Assembly (NCBI RefSeq): GCF_964340395.1
Contig: NC_135571.1
Span: forward strand, 8,826,453 to 8,890,452
From: Glandiceps talaboti
Lineage: Eukaryota; Hemichordata; Enteropneusta; Spengelidae
Length of the DNA stretch: 64,000 nucleotides
Reading direction: 5' to 3'
The notes beneath the pieces were generated by a model, which had not been told where the DNA came from, did no database searches, and worked only from the letters and a program-made list of their open reading frames with translations. Positions 28,655 through 40,149 of this stretch are shown here, piece by piece (position 1 is the stretch's first letter; the number at the start of each line of letters is the position of its first letter). Made by a program: the position numbers and the translations under genes.

Positions 28655-31600
28655 CTAGGCAACAGTCACAGAACGGCTAAATGTAACATGTTTCTTGTTA
28701 TCGTGTGTGTGGTCGTCATGGAAGGTGTCTGTTGCTTTTATACTCCTAAAAAACAAAGAACAAAGATACAAATTTATTATGATGTTGTATTACTGAACTC
28801 TCATGAATATAGCATTCTAATTTCAATTGATGCAATCTTCTTGTCATATTCCTTGTTAAAGGAGAACGCCATGCCAGGAAATAAAGGTAGTTTCAAAAAC
28901 TTCGGTTCTGGAATCATTTCATGATTTTTCACATCACATAAATTTTGCTCAATTGTCAAGAAACACCAAATTGAATTGTTCTTGCAGTGTTACACTAGCT
29001 GTTGTTTCATGTGTTTTAGCATATTAAAGTACATGTATTAGATGAACTATGAATATTCACGACTCCTGAGTGCTTATTACCTTCAGATAAATAGACCAAA
29101 CATAAGGCTGATTACATCAGCTTTATTTCGTTATGCTTAATGACCAAGAGAAGTCCTTTTCATCAACTCTGCATCATGCAACCTCTATATGTTACTGAAT
29201 CTAAGTAAGGTTAATAATTAGCAAATCTGGCTTAGAGGAGGCTGCACACTGGGGCAAGGCATTATGGGAAATAAACAATGTTAGGAGCTTCTTTTTTGTT
29301 CTCACAGCTGTCCTCAGGATTGTGTGACCATTTAGTTCAAGAGATGTGAAGCTGCTAACTTTGTTTAATTGTATATTCACCTCTTGCACTATTAAAAACT
29401 TAAAGCAATTATACCATGGTTTCTCGGGAGATGTTTGTGTATTTTTGTAAATATTAACCGATTTGATTTTGAGATTTGAAATATTTTGTGAATTAATGAA
29501 AATGAATTTGAAGTAAAATAACTCAAAATTGCCAAACATTTTTGCTTCTTTTGAAATAAAAAGCAATAATGAGAATTGAATTTCAATCATATCTCTGCTT
29601 ACCTTGCTACGTATGGATGTAGATTTCTAAGTTCAGCTGTTGAATCAAGTTCTGGACCGTAAGAATGTACATTAGTGCTGCGTGTGAATCCGTCAGGTAA
29701 CTGATCATGGACTGTCCCAAAAGTTCGTCCAGCTCTTGCTTTACCCTTGGGGTTCATATTCCAGTACCTAGGAATTAAAAAGAGGTGAACAATGTATTTA
29801 CATTTTTGTTTTAACTTTTGAAAATATATATAATTTTGTAAAGTAGTATTACTCAGACACATGACAATAACCCATTTTAGTACAATGTAGACTTTAAGGT
29901 ACGTCGTGACGTTTCGCCCTCACCGGCCTCCTCTTAGGGGTTGCCTGATGTTTGAGGGTGCCCCGTCATGGCGTACCTTACAGACTGAGTACAATGCTGA
30001 TGAGACAAAGATTTGGGATTCATTTCCAAGAAATTGAATGACTCTGTGAGTAGAAATTTTGTAGATTTACCTTGTGTCATAGTGTGTTAGCCACCTCTTA
30101 GGATCATCAATTCCATAGGATGAGTCTTTGTCTTGGTTACTACTATAACCACTTGTCTCCTACAAGATAACAAACACAAGAAATATATAAAATATAAATA
30201 AAGTCTCAAAAATTTCCAAAAAGGTGCCAAAGAATGACATAGTTCTGAGAGCTAATATGAGGATGGCCACGAAAGAAAAACGTTTTATAAAACAATTTAA
30301 TGTAGAGACCACCTTATTCAGTTGGAAATGCACAAAAATATTTCTTTATTTTGGACAGAATTAGGCAGTCAATGTAATGTTTGAATTAGATAAAGTAAAC
30401 CAAATTGCCAAAAAATCATGAATGTTTTCAAAATAACATGGAATGACATGCATTTTACTTGCGAGAGCAAATACCAATGCGTAGATGAAAGAAACAAATT
30501 GCAGTTTGATTGTCAAAATAAAGACAACTGTTCTTCATCATGATACGTGGATTACTGTCAAATATTAAACAAAAAAACCAAAAGCATGATGTCATTTTTG
30601 GATAGAGGGTAACCTGATGTACCTTGAGTCCAATTGCAGTTTTGGCAAGTCTGTCTGTTTCACTGGGTGAAGGTCTTTGTTGTCCTTGGAATGCTTTCAT
30701 TGCTATTGATGAGTGGTTATCTGGGTTAGTCATATTCAAGTACTCTGTGGGATCATTCTGTTTTATTTGACCTCGGGCTGCTTCAGGAACATCATGTAAT
30801 TTTGTGTAGGCCTGAAAAGAAAAGAGAATATAAATTTTAAGGAATTTCATTTCACCTTTGCATAAAATGCAGTGTGATGAAAAAATAGAATATAAATTTT
30901 AAAGAATTTCATTTCACATTTGCATAAAAATACAGTGATTTATCCTCCAAATACAATTCTACATATTTATGAAAATATGAATTAAATACAAGAATTTCAA
31001 ACTCTACTACTAAACCAGAAAGACTATAGTTTCATTTAGGTAACACAATATTTTTTACGTCTCACACAATGTTTTGTGCTACAAATTAAAAAAAAAATTG
31101 CTGTTTGATCATCACCAAAATTAAGATAGTTCAAATTAAGATTGGTCATTACACAAACAAACTACATACATTGATAGTGTGCATGAAATGTTATATGTAA
31201 ACTTCAATAAGAACAGTTTGTAATACATCTACATGTATTTGATTGTACAGGAGTAAAAGCACAAAGAATAACTATTAGTCACAAGATGATAACATATGTG
31301 AACCTGACTGTACAGGGATTGAACTTGATGAAGCCCACAGAACTTACATCATCACTTTGAAGTATGCAAACAGTACACTTCTGTCTACAAATAAGAATTG
31401 TGTTTTACTGGCATCAAAAATGCCAAAAGAATTAATGCAAGCCAAATGTGGTAAAAAGTGTCATTTTACTGCCAGGCTTGTTACATGTAAAGTCAGTGTA
31501 ATCCAATAAATGAGAAAGATTCCATTAAAATATTCTGTAAAAGTGATAACATTATGGTTAGAATATAACAATAACACTTACTTCATGTGGTACTCTATTA

Positions 31601-34600
31601 ACATACAATGGTTTAGCGACTTCACGAGTGAAGCCAGTGTCCTTTGTCGCTCTGTCTGTTACAATTGGAAGACGCTCATCTCCCTGAAATAAAATTAAAA
31701 TATGTCATTGGTGAATGCAAGACAGACAATGACACTCATCTGGTTAATGATCTACATGTGTATTGAAGTATTCATTACATTGTTTGTACTCAAAACAAAA
31801 GTATAATCAAAGTTTTATTGATATTTTGTTTTAGTTACGGTTCATCATCTGCCTTATCTGTGAACTTCATAACTAGAAGTGTTTAGTGATGCAGAATAGT
31901 TGAGCCAATTTAATATTTCTTGAATTATTGGTGAATTCTCAAAGTTGTAAATATACTAATAAAATACCCCACCACACATCACTTTCACCGTACTTGACTT
32001 CATGTCTAAATATATTTACAACACCATTTTGTTTTTGCTAATTTCTTTTTCTGAAGGACAATCCTTTATACTACAATTTTGTTTATTGAAAAATATTCCA
32101 CACACAGAAAAACAACAATTTGACTGAAGGTTTTGATGAAATATTTATAAAAAGTACTATTTGTGTACGTACATGTGAATATTCAGATGGTAAATAGTGT
32201 GTTTTCATTATACTTCTACCAGTAGGTCTGTCTGTGAACCAACCCTAAAAAGTTACAAAAAAAAGACAAATGAATAAATAAACATGAATGTATTAGATTA
32301 TGGCAATGATATAACTCATGCCAAATACAACTGTTGAATGATACAGTTAGGGAGTAGAAATATACAGCCTAGAGACTTGGCTGTGTGACTTGAAGTACTG
32401 GCTTGACTGGCAAATAACATTTTCAAGTCAGATATCAAAGTCTCTGGGCTAGGAGAAATATAGCTGCCTTACAGTTACAATAATTTTGCTTCCCATAGGA
32501 CTATATTGCATAACAGAAAGTAATGTTTTGGGGTTTTTTTACGCAATGAAAAATTACTGAGATAGTAATCCTTCAGGCCACGAGTATTTTCAGACTGAAC
32601 AAAGAAAAATATTGGCAAATATCATCTAATTATAGTTACTCAAGACCTCATCCTCTCACTTTCGACTCATTCATTATACTTACTGGTTTGTCAAGTTTAT
32701 GAGGTGAACCAGGATGGAATGTAATTGGTTCAATATTATAGGCATGAGTGAATCCAGTATCTTCATTCCCTCCAACAGATTTATGTTGAACATTCACTGT
32801 CAAATAAAACATTTATAATTCAATTATCGTCTCTATTAAATATTTGTAATATGAAACATCATGTCTACTATTGTAAATATTATTAACAAATAAATATATG
32901 ATATAGTTAACATGTAAATTGCAAGAGTGTACATATTAGACGGATTGAAACATCATATTCATTTCCTATTTACCATTTCAAAGTAATATTGTATTGTACT
33001 GTCCTATTGATTCTCAGAACCATTCATAAACAATGTATTCTCCATCAATATGTTATGGTTATGATTACACACATGTACATGTTCAAAATATCTTTTTTGA
33101 ATCTTGTCAGCGATTAAACTGCTATTGTATTCATCTTCAGCGTTTTCCCATTTCTGTAATTCATAGTGACAAATAAGCCTGATGGGCTGGGTGATGTATT
33201 AACTTTCTGTTCTTTTTATTGGTCATTTGTAACTGTATATTAACAAGTCACTATAATAAATAACTCATACTACTATACTTCATATCGACAAAGAGTGTAC
33301 AATTTGCTCAAAATGTCAGTTTTTTAAATAAACTATATTTACTACAGGAACTGTTTTAATAAATAATCTCATCAAACAAATTAAAAACACTGCTTACCAT
33401 GCACTGAGGGTGTAAGTAACACCGTGAAGTAACAACAAACGTGATTTTCAAGTGAGGTGGTTGTGATCACAAACCAACATGCAAGTCAAGTGAATCCGTA
33501 TATCGTGCAGCAAGGAACAGCAAAGCAATAAACAGGCAACTTTTATCAACATGCATATATAAATTGTGAAATGGCAAAAATCATGCAAGTTAAAAAGCAA
33601 ACACAGCAAAACATTGTGAATATATGAATATCAATATTAGTCAAAATCACCATAATAAACACACTCACTAGTTGATAAAAATATTTCATCAGATATGGAA
33701 AATATCAATTGTAGCATGCATACATTAAACTTTTTAAAGCATAAATTATATTTGTAATTCATCAAAGCATTAGTGTCTTTTTCAAACTTGTTATTTGTGT
33801 AAGTTGCATATGCATTCTTTAAATGCAAATTTCTACAGTAACTTTTTTAGTTTATAATTATTTGTAAGTTAAATCGGTTTTAATCGGTTTTGTTAGTAAT
33901 TAAATCATTTGATATGCAAACCAATAAAACTACATTAACTTTCAAGGATGACTTACGTTTTGCATGTGGAAGGCCTTTGAATCTTTCATGTGTCTCTGTT
34001 GACATAAACCTTGGCCCCTGTATTGGAAAAAAAACACATTATAGAGTATGCCAATTGTATACTTGTTAGGGACTATAGTGAACCCCATGATGTCTAAATG
34101 ACAGTGTGGTGCACTCATGGTATTTGCACAAGTATTTGCAGTGTGAGCTAAACTGTAATGAGTAAAGTAAGTAACGAGTAGCTGAAAACATTGCAAATAC
34201 TGTGACTATAATGGTCGTCTATTACTTGGGCACAGAGTGGTGGCAATAGGGAACTTGCAACCCAGACTGAGCATGCTCAGATGCAAAGGACTATGGGATT
34301 ATCTGTGGTTATTGTAATACCTAATCTGGAGCTACTGATAAAATTAACCTCCCACAATGGTCAGGGTAAATATGAATTGATTATTTATGGTTACAAACAA
34401 TGTATCAACATTGTTTACAATACTAATTGATTAGCATTTATTATCACATTTCCCATGATGCAACATTCAACATGGCGGGTTTGCAAGTTCCCTATTTCGA
34501 AACACTAAATAACTGAGTACTAAAATTTTAACCAATACACATAATGTAATATTAAAACTGAGAGCTTTTGACTGCAAACTGTCAGTCTTGTTCACTCTAT

Positions 34601-37417
34601 ATCTATAGATGGCATTATTTATGATAACATCATAATAGCAGAATTTCGGTAACACACTGTCATTCATTCTGAAATGTATGTAATAATTTCATTTCTTAGT
34701 AACATTTTGTAAAATTTATTCAGTAAAGAATGGGCAGTTTTTCCACCAATCTTATTCAGTGCATGCATACATATGTATTTAGCATTTTTTCATTGCTTGG
34801 TGACTGTAATATTGTCTCTGAGTACCTAATACAATGTGTAATATTACACATTCCAACAACAGCATGGAGACACTACACAAATACCATGATTATCATTTCA
34901 CTATGATATGTAGTCATAGCAACAAATACTACTGGCTTGCATATAGTCAAACCTCCACTATAAATGTGTTCAATGTTTTACAGGACATTGAGTATTCACT
35001 ATTCATTCCGTATCACTGTAGTCACTTCCCCATTTTCTTAGTATCTAGTCTCTAAAAATGAGACTTCATGTTGGTCTTTCCCATGATTGAAAATACATAT
35101 TTCTAATCATTTCATATTTAATATAATATTATACATCATCTCCAGCAAAAAAATAGTGAATATAGTAATCACCTAGAGTTTGGCATTTTGTTTGAATAAA
35201 AAAATACTTAAAAAAATCAACAACAATAACAAGAACAAAAAAAAAGACATTTTAATTACAATTACTTGCTAATTACTATATTTTGTAATTACATTTGTAC
35301 ATTCTATAATTTATTTCACAGAGTACAAATAAAATAGAAAATGATGTCCTCTTCCCATGGAACACAGTTGAATAGAATATAGTCCTTAATATTACATGCA
35401 AACAAAAAAGTATGGCTGTTAAACATATATTGTATTATTTATTACTTTTAAGTCAACATGAATTAAATTTAGAATGAAGTATGTAAATACAAGTATATAA
35501 ATAAGGAGATTACAAATTTTGATTAATTTTTGCTTACGTCAATATTTGCTTAACTATAAAGAAACTGGTCCCTATACATAATCAATACAAAAATAATATA
35601 TTGATAATATTTATACTTACATGTCCATGGTTTTCTAGCTCAACTGGGTCTTTGGGTTGTATAGTGTGTAGTCTGGCTTTATGTTTTGGTAAAACACCAC
35701 TGGCAGTTACCCCTAGTCCATGGTTACGTGTATCTACGTACACTTCTTTAACCTGTTGGACAGAAATTGATTAACAAATAAATTAATAAATATACAAGTT
35801 CTAAGAAAAATGGTTGGCATCTTACTTTTCAAGACTCATTATTAATTCATATTTTAAAAGGGGACTAGTATTAAAATGTTACTGATAATGATGTAAAATA
35901 AAAAATAACATTGAATTTAATAAAACAACTTTACTTATATTCTTGTTCTATATATTTCAATCAATATTTTTGAAACAGTATGCACAGACGCAATGCAATA
36001 TGGTCAATGATTCAAGCTGTTTGTCCACACATTTCTACAGAAAAAATGTACCGCATGACAATGTGTATAAAAACGACTCTTTTAAAATGTTAGAATCTTT
36101 AAAAACAAAACTTGCAGACAGCAGAGAACGACAGAAACACCTGACAATTCTTGTGAGAAAAGACAGGGTCTTAAATAAAGACATTTTATATAAAAAATGG
36201 AATCAAACTTGTGACACTTGCTTCACCAGTAAAAGAGCAAGTCTTCAAAACACTTCCAGACAATATACTAAGTGTTAATTCAGACTGAAGCACTTTGCTT
36301 AAAAAAAGTCCTTTGTTTGTATTGTTTGCTGTATATGACCACAACCCATTGTACGTATAGCTTCAGGACCCATTATATTATAACTCGTTTGTACCACCTT
36401 AGGGTGGGATTTAGCAAATCTTTTTAAGTTCTTTTAGTATCCCAACATTCAATTTTTACAAAGTTCACCACTCAGTTTATATGCACAATTGATTCTGACA
36501 ATAAATACCCTTTGGCATAACAAGTTTCATTCAATTCATACTAATTTATGTTAAAGTGGCAAACGTTGAGTTTATATGCATTTGGGCTCAGACCACTATT
36601 CTCTATAGTGAGAGGAGGCCGGTGAGGGTGGAACGTCACGACATATCTTACAGTCTATTCCTTTTACTGACTTTTTATTTATGTAAAACTATATACCTAC
36701 CCCTTTGACTGTTGGTGTAGTGATGGGAACTTGTCGTACAAATCCACTTCCGGGTTGATAAAGATTCCATGGAAGTGGATCTTTGCCATCGGAATCTTGT
36801 GCTGGTCTATAGTGTTTAGTTGTTATGGAATGGTAGTTATCACTCACAATTCGTCTGTAATATTAAAATGAAAGCAAAAAAATTAATTTCAATAAGACAA
36901 AATGACAAGTAAGTTACAAGAATATCATTGTCGTAAATCACAGCTTCTTGACGACACCCTCCAAGACACACCGGTGGTCACCGTCAAGATGTTTTATAGT
37001 TTTTTGTTGCATTAGCTGAAAAATTATACTCTGTCATGCAAGAATGTAGAATATGAAAAGTTTGAAATGAAGCCATACATGTAATTTGAATGTTTATGTT
37101 CACTTCAAGAAAATTATGGGCCAGGATATTTTTGTAGATGCCATTTCTTCCCAGAGATTAATTAATACATGTATTCTGACTCACCCCATAGATGGATTGT
37201 CCAAGTCATCAAGTCGTTTAGTATAATAAACTCCTGGTCTGAAATTAGACTGATATCCGGTTCCTACATGTTTTCCAAACCTTGGATCATAGTTATCCCA
37301 GCCATATTTTGTGGAATATATTGTGGAATAGAATTTCATAAGGTCAGTATCTGGTCCATAACTGGCACTAACATGAGGATTTTTTCTTCCCCACGGGAGA
37401 CGACTTCCGGATGACAT
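28655..37417 (-). CDS. SAXO4: Stabilizer of axonemal microtubules 4 (PPP1R32/IIIG9 family)
   Basis: Minus-strand coding exons, 5' to 3': 37417-37185, 36854-36701, 35752-35621, 34017-33957, 32796-32684, 32244-32173, 31683-31582, 30811-30623, 30159-30071, 29767-29603, 28745-28655. Phases match throughout and the product is 466 residues, against about 425 for human. Landmarks recalled from the vertebrate protein recur in order: LMKFYSTIYSTKYG, KHVGTGYQSNFRPGVYY, DGKDPLPWNLYQPGSGF, HGPRFMST, EDTGFTHA, RRWLTHYD-like, LRNLHPYVAR. Known role: axonemal and ciliary microtubule-associated protein that also binds protein phosphatase 1. The C-terminus has KHVTF, which fits the RVxF PP1-docking consensus. 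The ATG at 37417 follows an acceptor after only one exon base, so the 5' UTR is spliced. The gene is divergent from the vWA gene on its right. Confidence 0.92.
28857..29080. repeat. Dispersed repeat F in the last SAXO4 intron
   Basis: AAAGGAGAACGCCATGCCAGGAAATAAAG and the following GTTCTGGAATCATTTCATGATTTT match, with changes, 50918-51000 in the vWA gene. The ends resemble inverted copies of TTAAAGGGGAAC, which suggests a MITE. Confidence 0.5.
29896..29980. mobile_element. 85-bp hairpin MITE
   Basis: AAGGTACGTCGTGACG on the left is mirrored by the complement of CCGTCATGGCGTACCTTA on the right, around a GC-rich core. A diverged relative lies at about 36597-36655 in another SAXO4 intron in the opposite orientation. 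GC content is well above the surroundings. Confidence 0.7.
34245..34496. mobile_element. TA-flanked MITE, copy 1
   Basis: The 252-bp element begins AATAGGGAACTTGCAA and ends with the exact reverse complement. The outer TA dinucleotides look like a TA target duplication, which fits a Tc1/mariner-type non-autonomous element. It lies in a SAXO4 intron. A copy of about 90% identity by eye is at 42473-42725. Confidence 0.85.
36000..36278 (+). CDS. Possible nested 92-codon ORF in a SAXO4 intron
   Basis: An ATG-led frame opposite to SAXO4 encodes 92 residues with a balanced, basic, helix-prone composition: SFKMLESLKTKLADSRERQK, then LVRKDRVLNKDILYKKWNQ. The pattern faintly recalls the C-terminal helical part of Sfr1/Mei5-type recombination cofactors. 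I cannot confirm this. It might be a small nested gene, a retrocopy fragment or chance. No promoter, intron or clear poly(A) signal was found. Confidence 0.25.
   Translation: MVNDSSCLSTHFYRKNVPHDNVYKNDSFKMLESLKTKLADSRERQKHLTILVRKDRVLNKDILYKKWNQTCDTCFTSKRASLQNTSRQYTKC
36597..36655. repeat. Diverged relative of the 85-bp hairpin MITE
   Basis: GAGAGGAGGCCGGTGAGGGT followed by GGAACGTCACGACATATCTTAC corresponds to the reverse complement of the left part of 29896-29980. Confidence 0.6.
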
Positions 37418-38004
37418 CCTGAAATATTCTATAAAAAAGGCCAAATTAAATTAGATTAATACTGCTAATAATTTAATAATGCCACACTTCCCTAATACTG
37501 TGCTCAAGATCCAAGGCTACAATACAATCACTACCCCTGGCACACATCTATAAATTATGGTACAACAGCTTTTTTTATATACCCAATAAACATTTTAAAT
37601 AATCATGCCTCAATTTTTCGTTTGGTTATATCTCAGACCACTAAACTATATTTTGAAATTATTCTAAACAGCTGAATTCTTCAATTAATACTCATTAAAT
37701 TGTAAATTTTTGTTTTAAAATCATTGGCACAATCATTATGTTTGCTGGGGTTACTGTATTTTAAATCCAATTTACATGTAAGATAAACTTTTAAAGTTAT
37801 CAAAAGTTCAAGTACCCCCATTCAACATTGAACTTTATAATTGAGACTGTGTTAATCTAATTTGATGTGACAATCTGGTGATTGACATACTAGATAGCTT
37901 GGCATTATCACTACTATACAATTGTAATCTATCTGTAAACACATGTCTAGTGGCTACAAGTGGTCAGGTTTTATGAATAGTGATGACAACAATCCATGTT
38001 TTTG

Positions 38005-38112
38005 GTAAAGGGACCCTGGTAGCCTGTTCATACACTGCGATCTGTGTTTTTGCATAGACCGAACGCCGCAAAATCACAGATCGCGATGTAAACAGGCTAG
38101 TAACCCTGGTAA
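38005..38112. mobile_element. 108-bp imperfect hairpin element
   Basis: GGTAGCCTGTTCATAC..GCGATCTGTG at 38015-38046 is mirrored by CACAGATCGCGATGTAAACA..GGCTAGTAACC at about 38076-38106. The centre contains a short GC-rich loop. It sits in the 5' UTR intron of SAXO4 and looks like a small foldback or MITE. Confidence 0.65.
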
Positions 38113-38934
38113 CAGAGGGATGAAATCTTGTAAAACTTGTCCATGTTCCACTGATAGCTAGCAGTAGTACCACAGTCGCTTGTAAACTGTTATTCCTTTC
38201 CTAAATGGTTTTATTCTTGTCTATGACGGTCCTAATACAGAACAATGACGTTATTATAGGGATTGGCGATATTCTTATAAAATCGGTAGCGATGTCATTT
38301 CCACAGTCACACAGTGACGCAATAACGATGGAATAAAGGTAAATACAGGAAAACCAGCCTATCTAACATCAGATTTTAATCAGATTGAGTAGTAACATAA
38401 TTTGGTGTGGAAAACAGTAAAATTCCTTGGGAACGCCAGCAGATTTTATCTTTTTAAAATGTTAGCATGTACATGTTAATTCCCTTCTGAAATAAAAACA
38501 CGCTATCATACATAGATATATATATACACGATGTACGCGATGATGGTTGACACCGATCAATACAAGCGCGTTGGTGAATGCGGTGACTGAAGCCATACAA
38601 ATTCACAATGAGTGCGGTGAAAGCACTTTGAGTGGAGTGGAGTGGTTAAAGCAACTTGTTGTACAAGTGCCCTTCAGGCTTCATTCACAATATTTATTTC
38701 ATAAAATCCTCGTTTGCTGGTGTTGTTGGTTTACATAATGTGTATTCTTTTTTAAAACATTAAGTTTGCTTATAAGTTATATCAACCATCTCGTGTTCAT
38801 GTTTTTGGAAGTTTTGGACTTATATTCAAATTCTTGTCTAGTTAGTGTTTGTTCTTTTATACCGTGTTAATATCGGACTTTAAACTTTGTTCTTGTCTAA
38901 TACTGTTTCAACACAAATATAATACTATACTTAC

Positions 38935-39400
38935 ATAAGGCTTTGGTGGTATGGGCACGTAAAATAAACAAATGTCTGGTAATTTATAGACCGTCGCTCT
39001 TATGAATTGCCAAGCCCACCCGTTGTTTATCATAACATTCACAAAATGTGATGCCAGACGCAGCTCGCTAACAGGTGTTTAATAGACTGTGTGTTCTAAA
39101 CAACTCAAATGTGTTATTCTCTCCACTTTGCATAAAATAACTCCCAAATTTGTCACACGTAGCAGTGGTGGTTGGTTTCTATGCACCAAAATATTCAAGG
39201 GGCCCTCATAGAATATATACACAAATATACAGATACTGTGTTTTGCGATCAATCAATTTATGTTTATCGCTGGAGCGGTGGTACGCGTGAACGTGCGAAA
39301 CCGATCGACAGGCGTTTCCTCAGTTGCAAGATATCGAATACTTGTGTCATTTTTGACACGATCTCCTCATATTTCTACTTCCTTGTGACTATTTCTTACC
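38935..39400 (-). other. Candidate 5' UTR exon donors of SAXO4
   Basis: Two minus-strand donor sites could precede the ATG exon at 37418. One follows an exon ending at 39400 (TTTAAAG|GTAAGA) and the other an exon ending at 38935 (CCTTAT|GTAAGT). The first lies about 140 bases downstream of the X-box-like motif, in the right direction for a SAXO4 leader. Neither is proven. Confidence 0.35.
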
Positions 39401-39542
39401 TTTAAAGATGTAACCGACACCAAGAAATGATGCAGTATGTCCTCAGTTCACAGAAATTACGGAGCGATGGCAGATGTCGGGATTCCGTGAGTGTACCATT
39501 CACAGCAATACGTCAGTGTATTATGTTTGTGAAGCGTCCAAA

Positions 39543-39593
39543 GTTGCATGGCAACCAGTACGCCTGCGCGGCATGGCGTCGAATGTGACGTCA
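39543..39593. promoter_or_regulatory. Divergent promoter with X-box-like site and CRE
   Basis: GTTGCATGGCAAC at 39543-39555 is a near-perfect RFX X-box palindrome, one base shorter in the spacer than GTTGCCATGGCAAC. The perfect cAMP-response element TGACGTCA is at 39586-39593. The block is GC-richer than its surroundings and lies between two divergent genes. RFX factors are known to drive ciliary genes, which fits SAXO4 on the left. Confidence 0.5.
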
Positions 39594-40149
39594 CAGTATG
39601 TGAACAGCATGGGCGTAGCGTCATCACTTTATGTGTCACGTTATATTTTTAGATATTTACGTCATTTTCTCTTCGCGCACGGACATTCCGCGGATTAATA
39701 TGACATTTCAAAAAATTAATATTGCAGTTAATTTAAGAAAATAGCCACTGTGTACTCATTATTGTTAATGTTTGATGAGAATACGGTATGATAACAGCAC
39801 ACATATATTCGCATAGCTATTTTAGATGTGTCTAGATGACGCACTATTTTCTTTACGTAGGTTTATCATTATTTACGAGTCGTCCATCGTACAGGTAACT
39901 AAAATTGATGATACACACACCCTGGCAGCTACTAGTTATTGATCACATGCAAGACTAGATGCTAACGCCGTCGACTGCTTCCTAGAGATTTGTTATTATA
40001 TAACGGGTGTGATATTAAGGATTCCATACAGAAGGACCTATCCCATAGCAATCTGTGAAGTCCAGAGAAAAAGCGAATCGAGTGTGCTGTTTGATACACC
40101 CGGAACCATTTAATTATTTTGATTGACAGCAAAGTTGATTCTGCTGACC

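Noticed and set aside
39474-39698. Plus frame across the divergent promoter
   Set aside because: It lies over the X-box and CRE in a GC-rich island and has no coding features.
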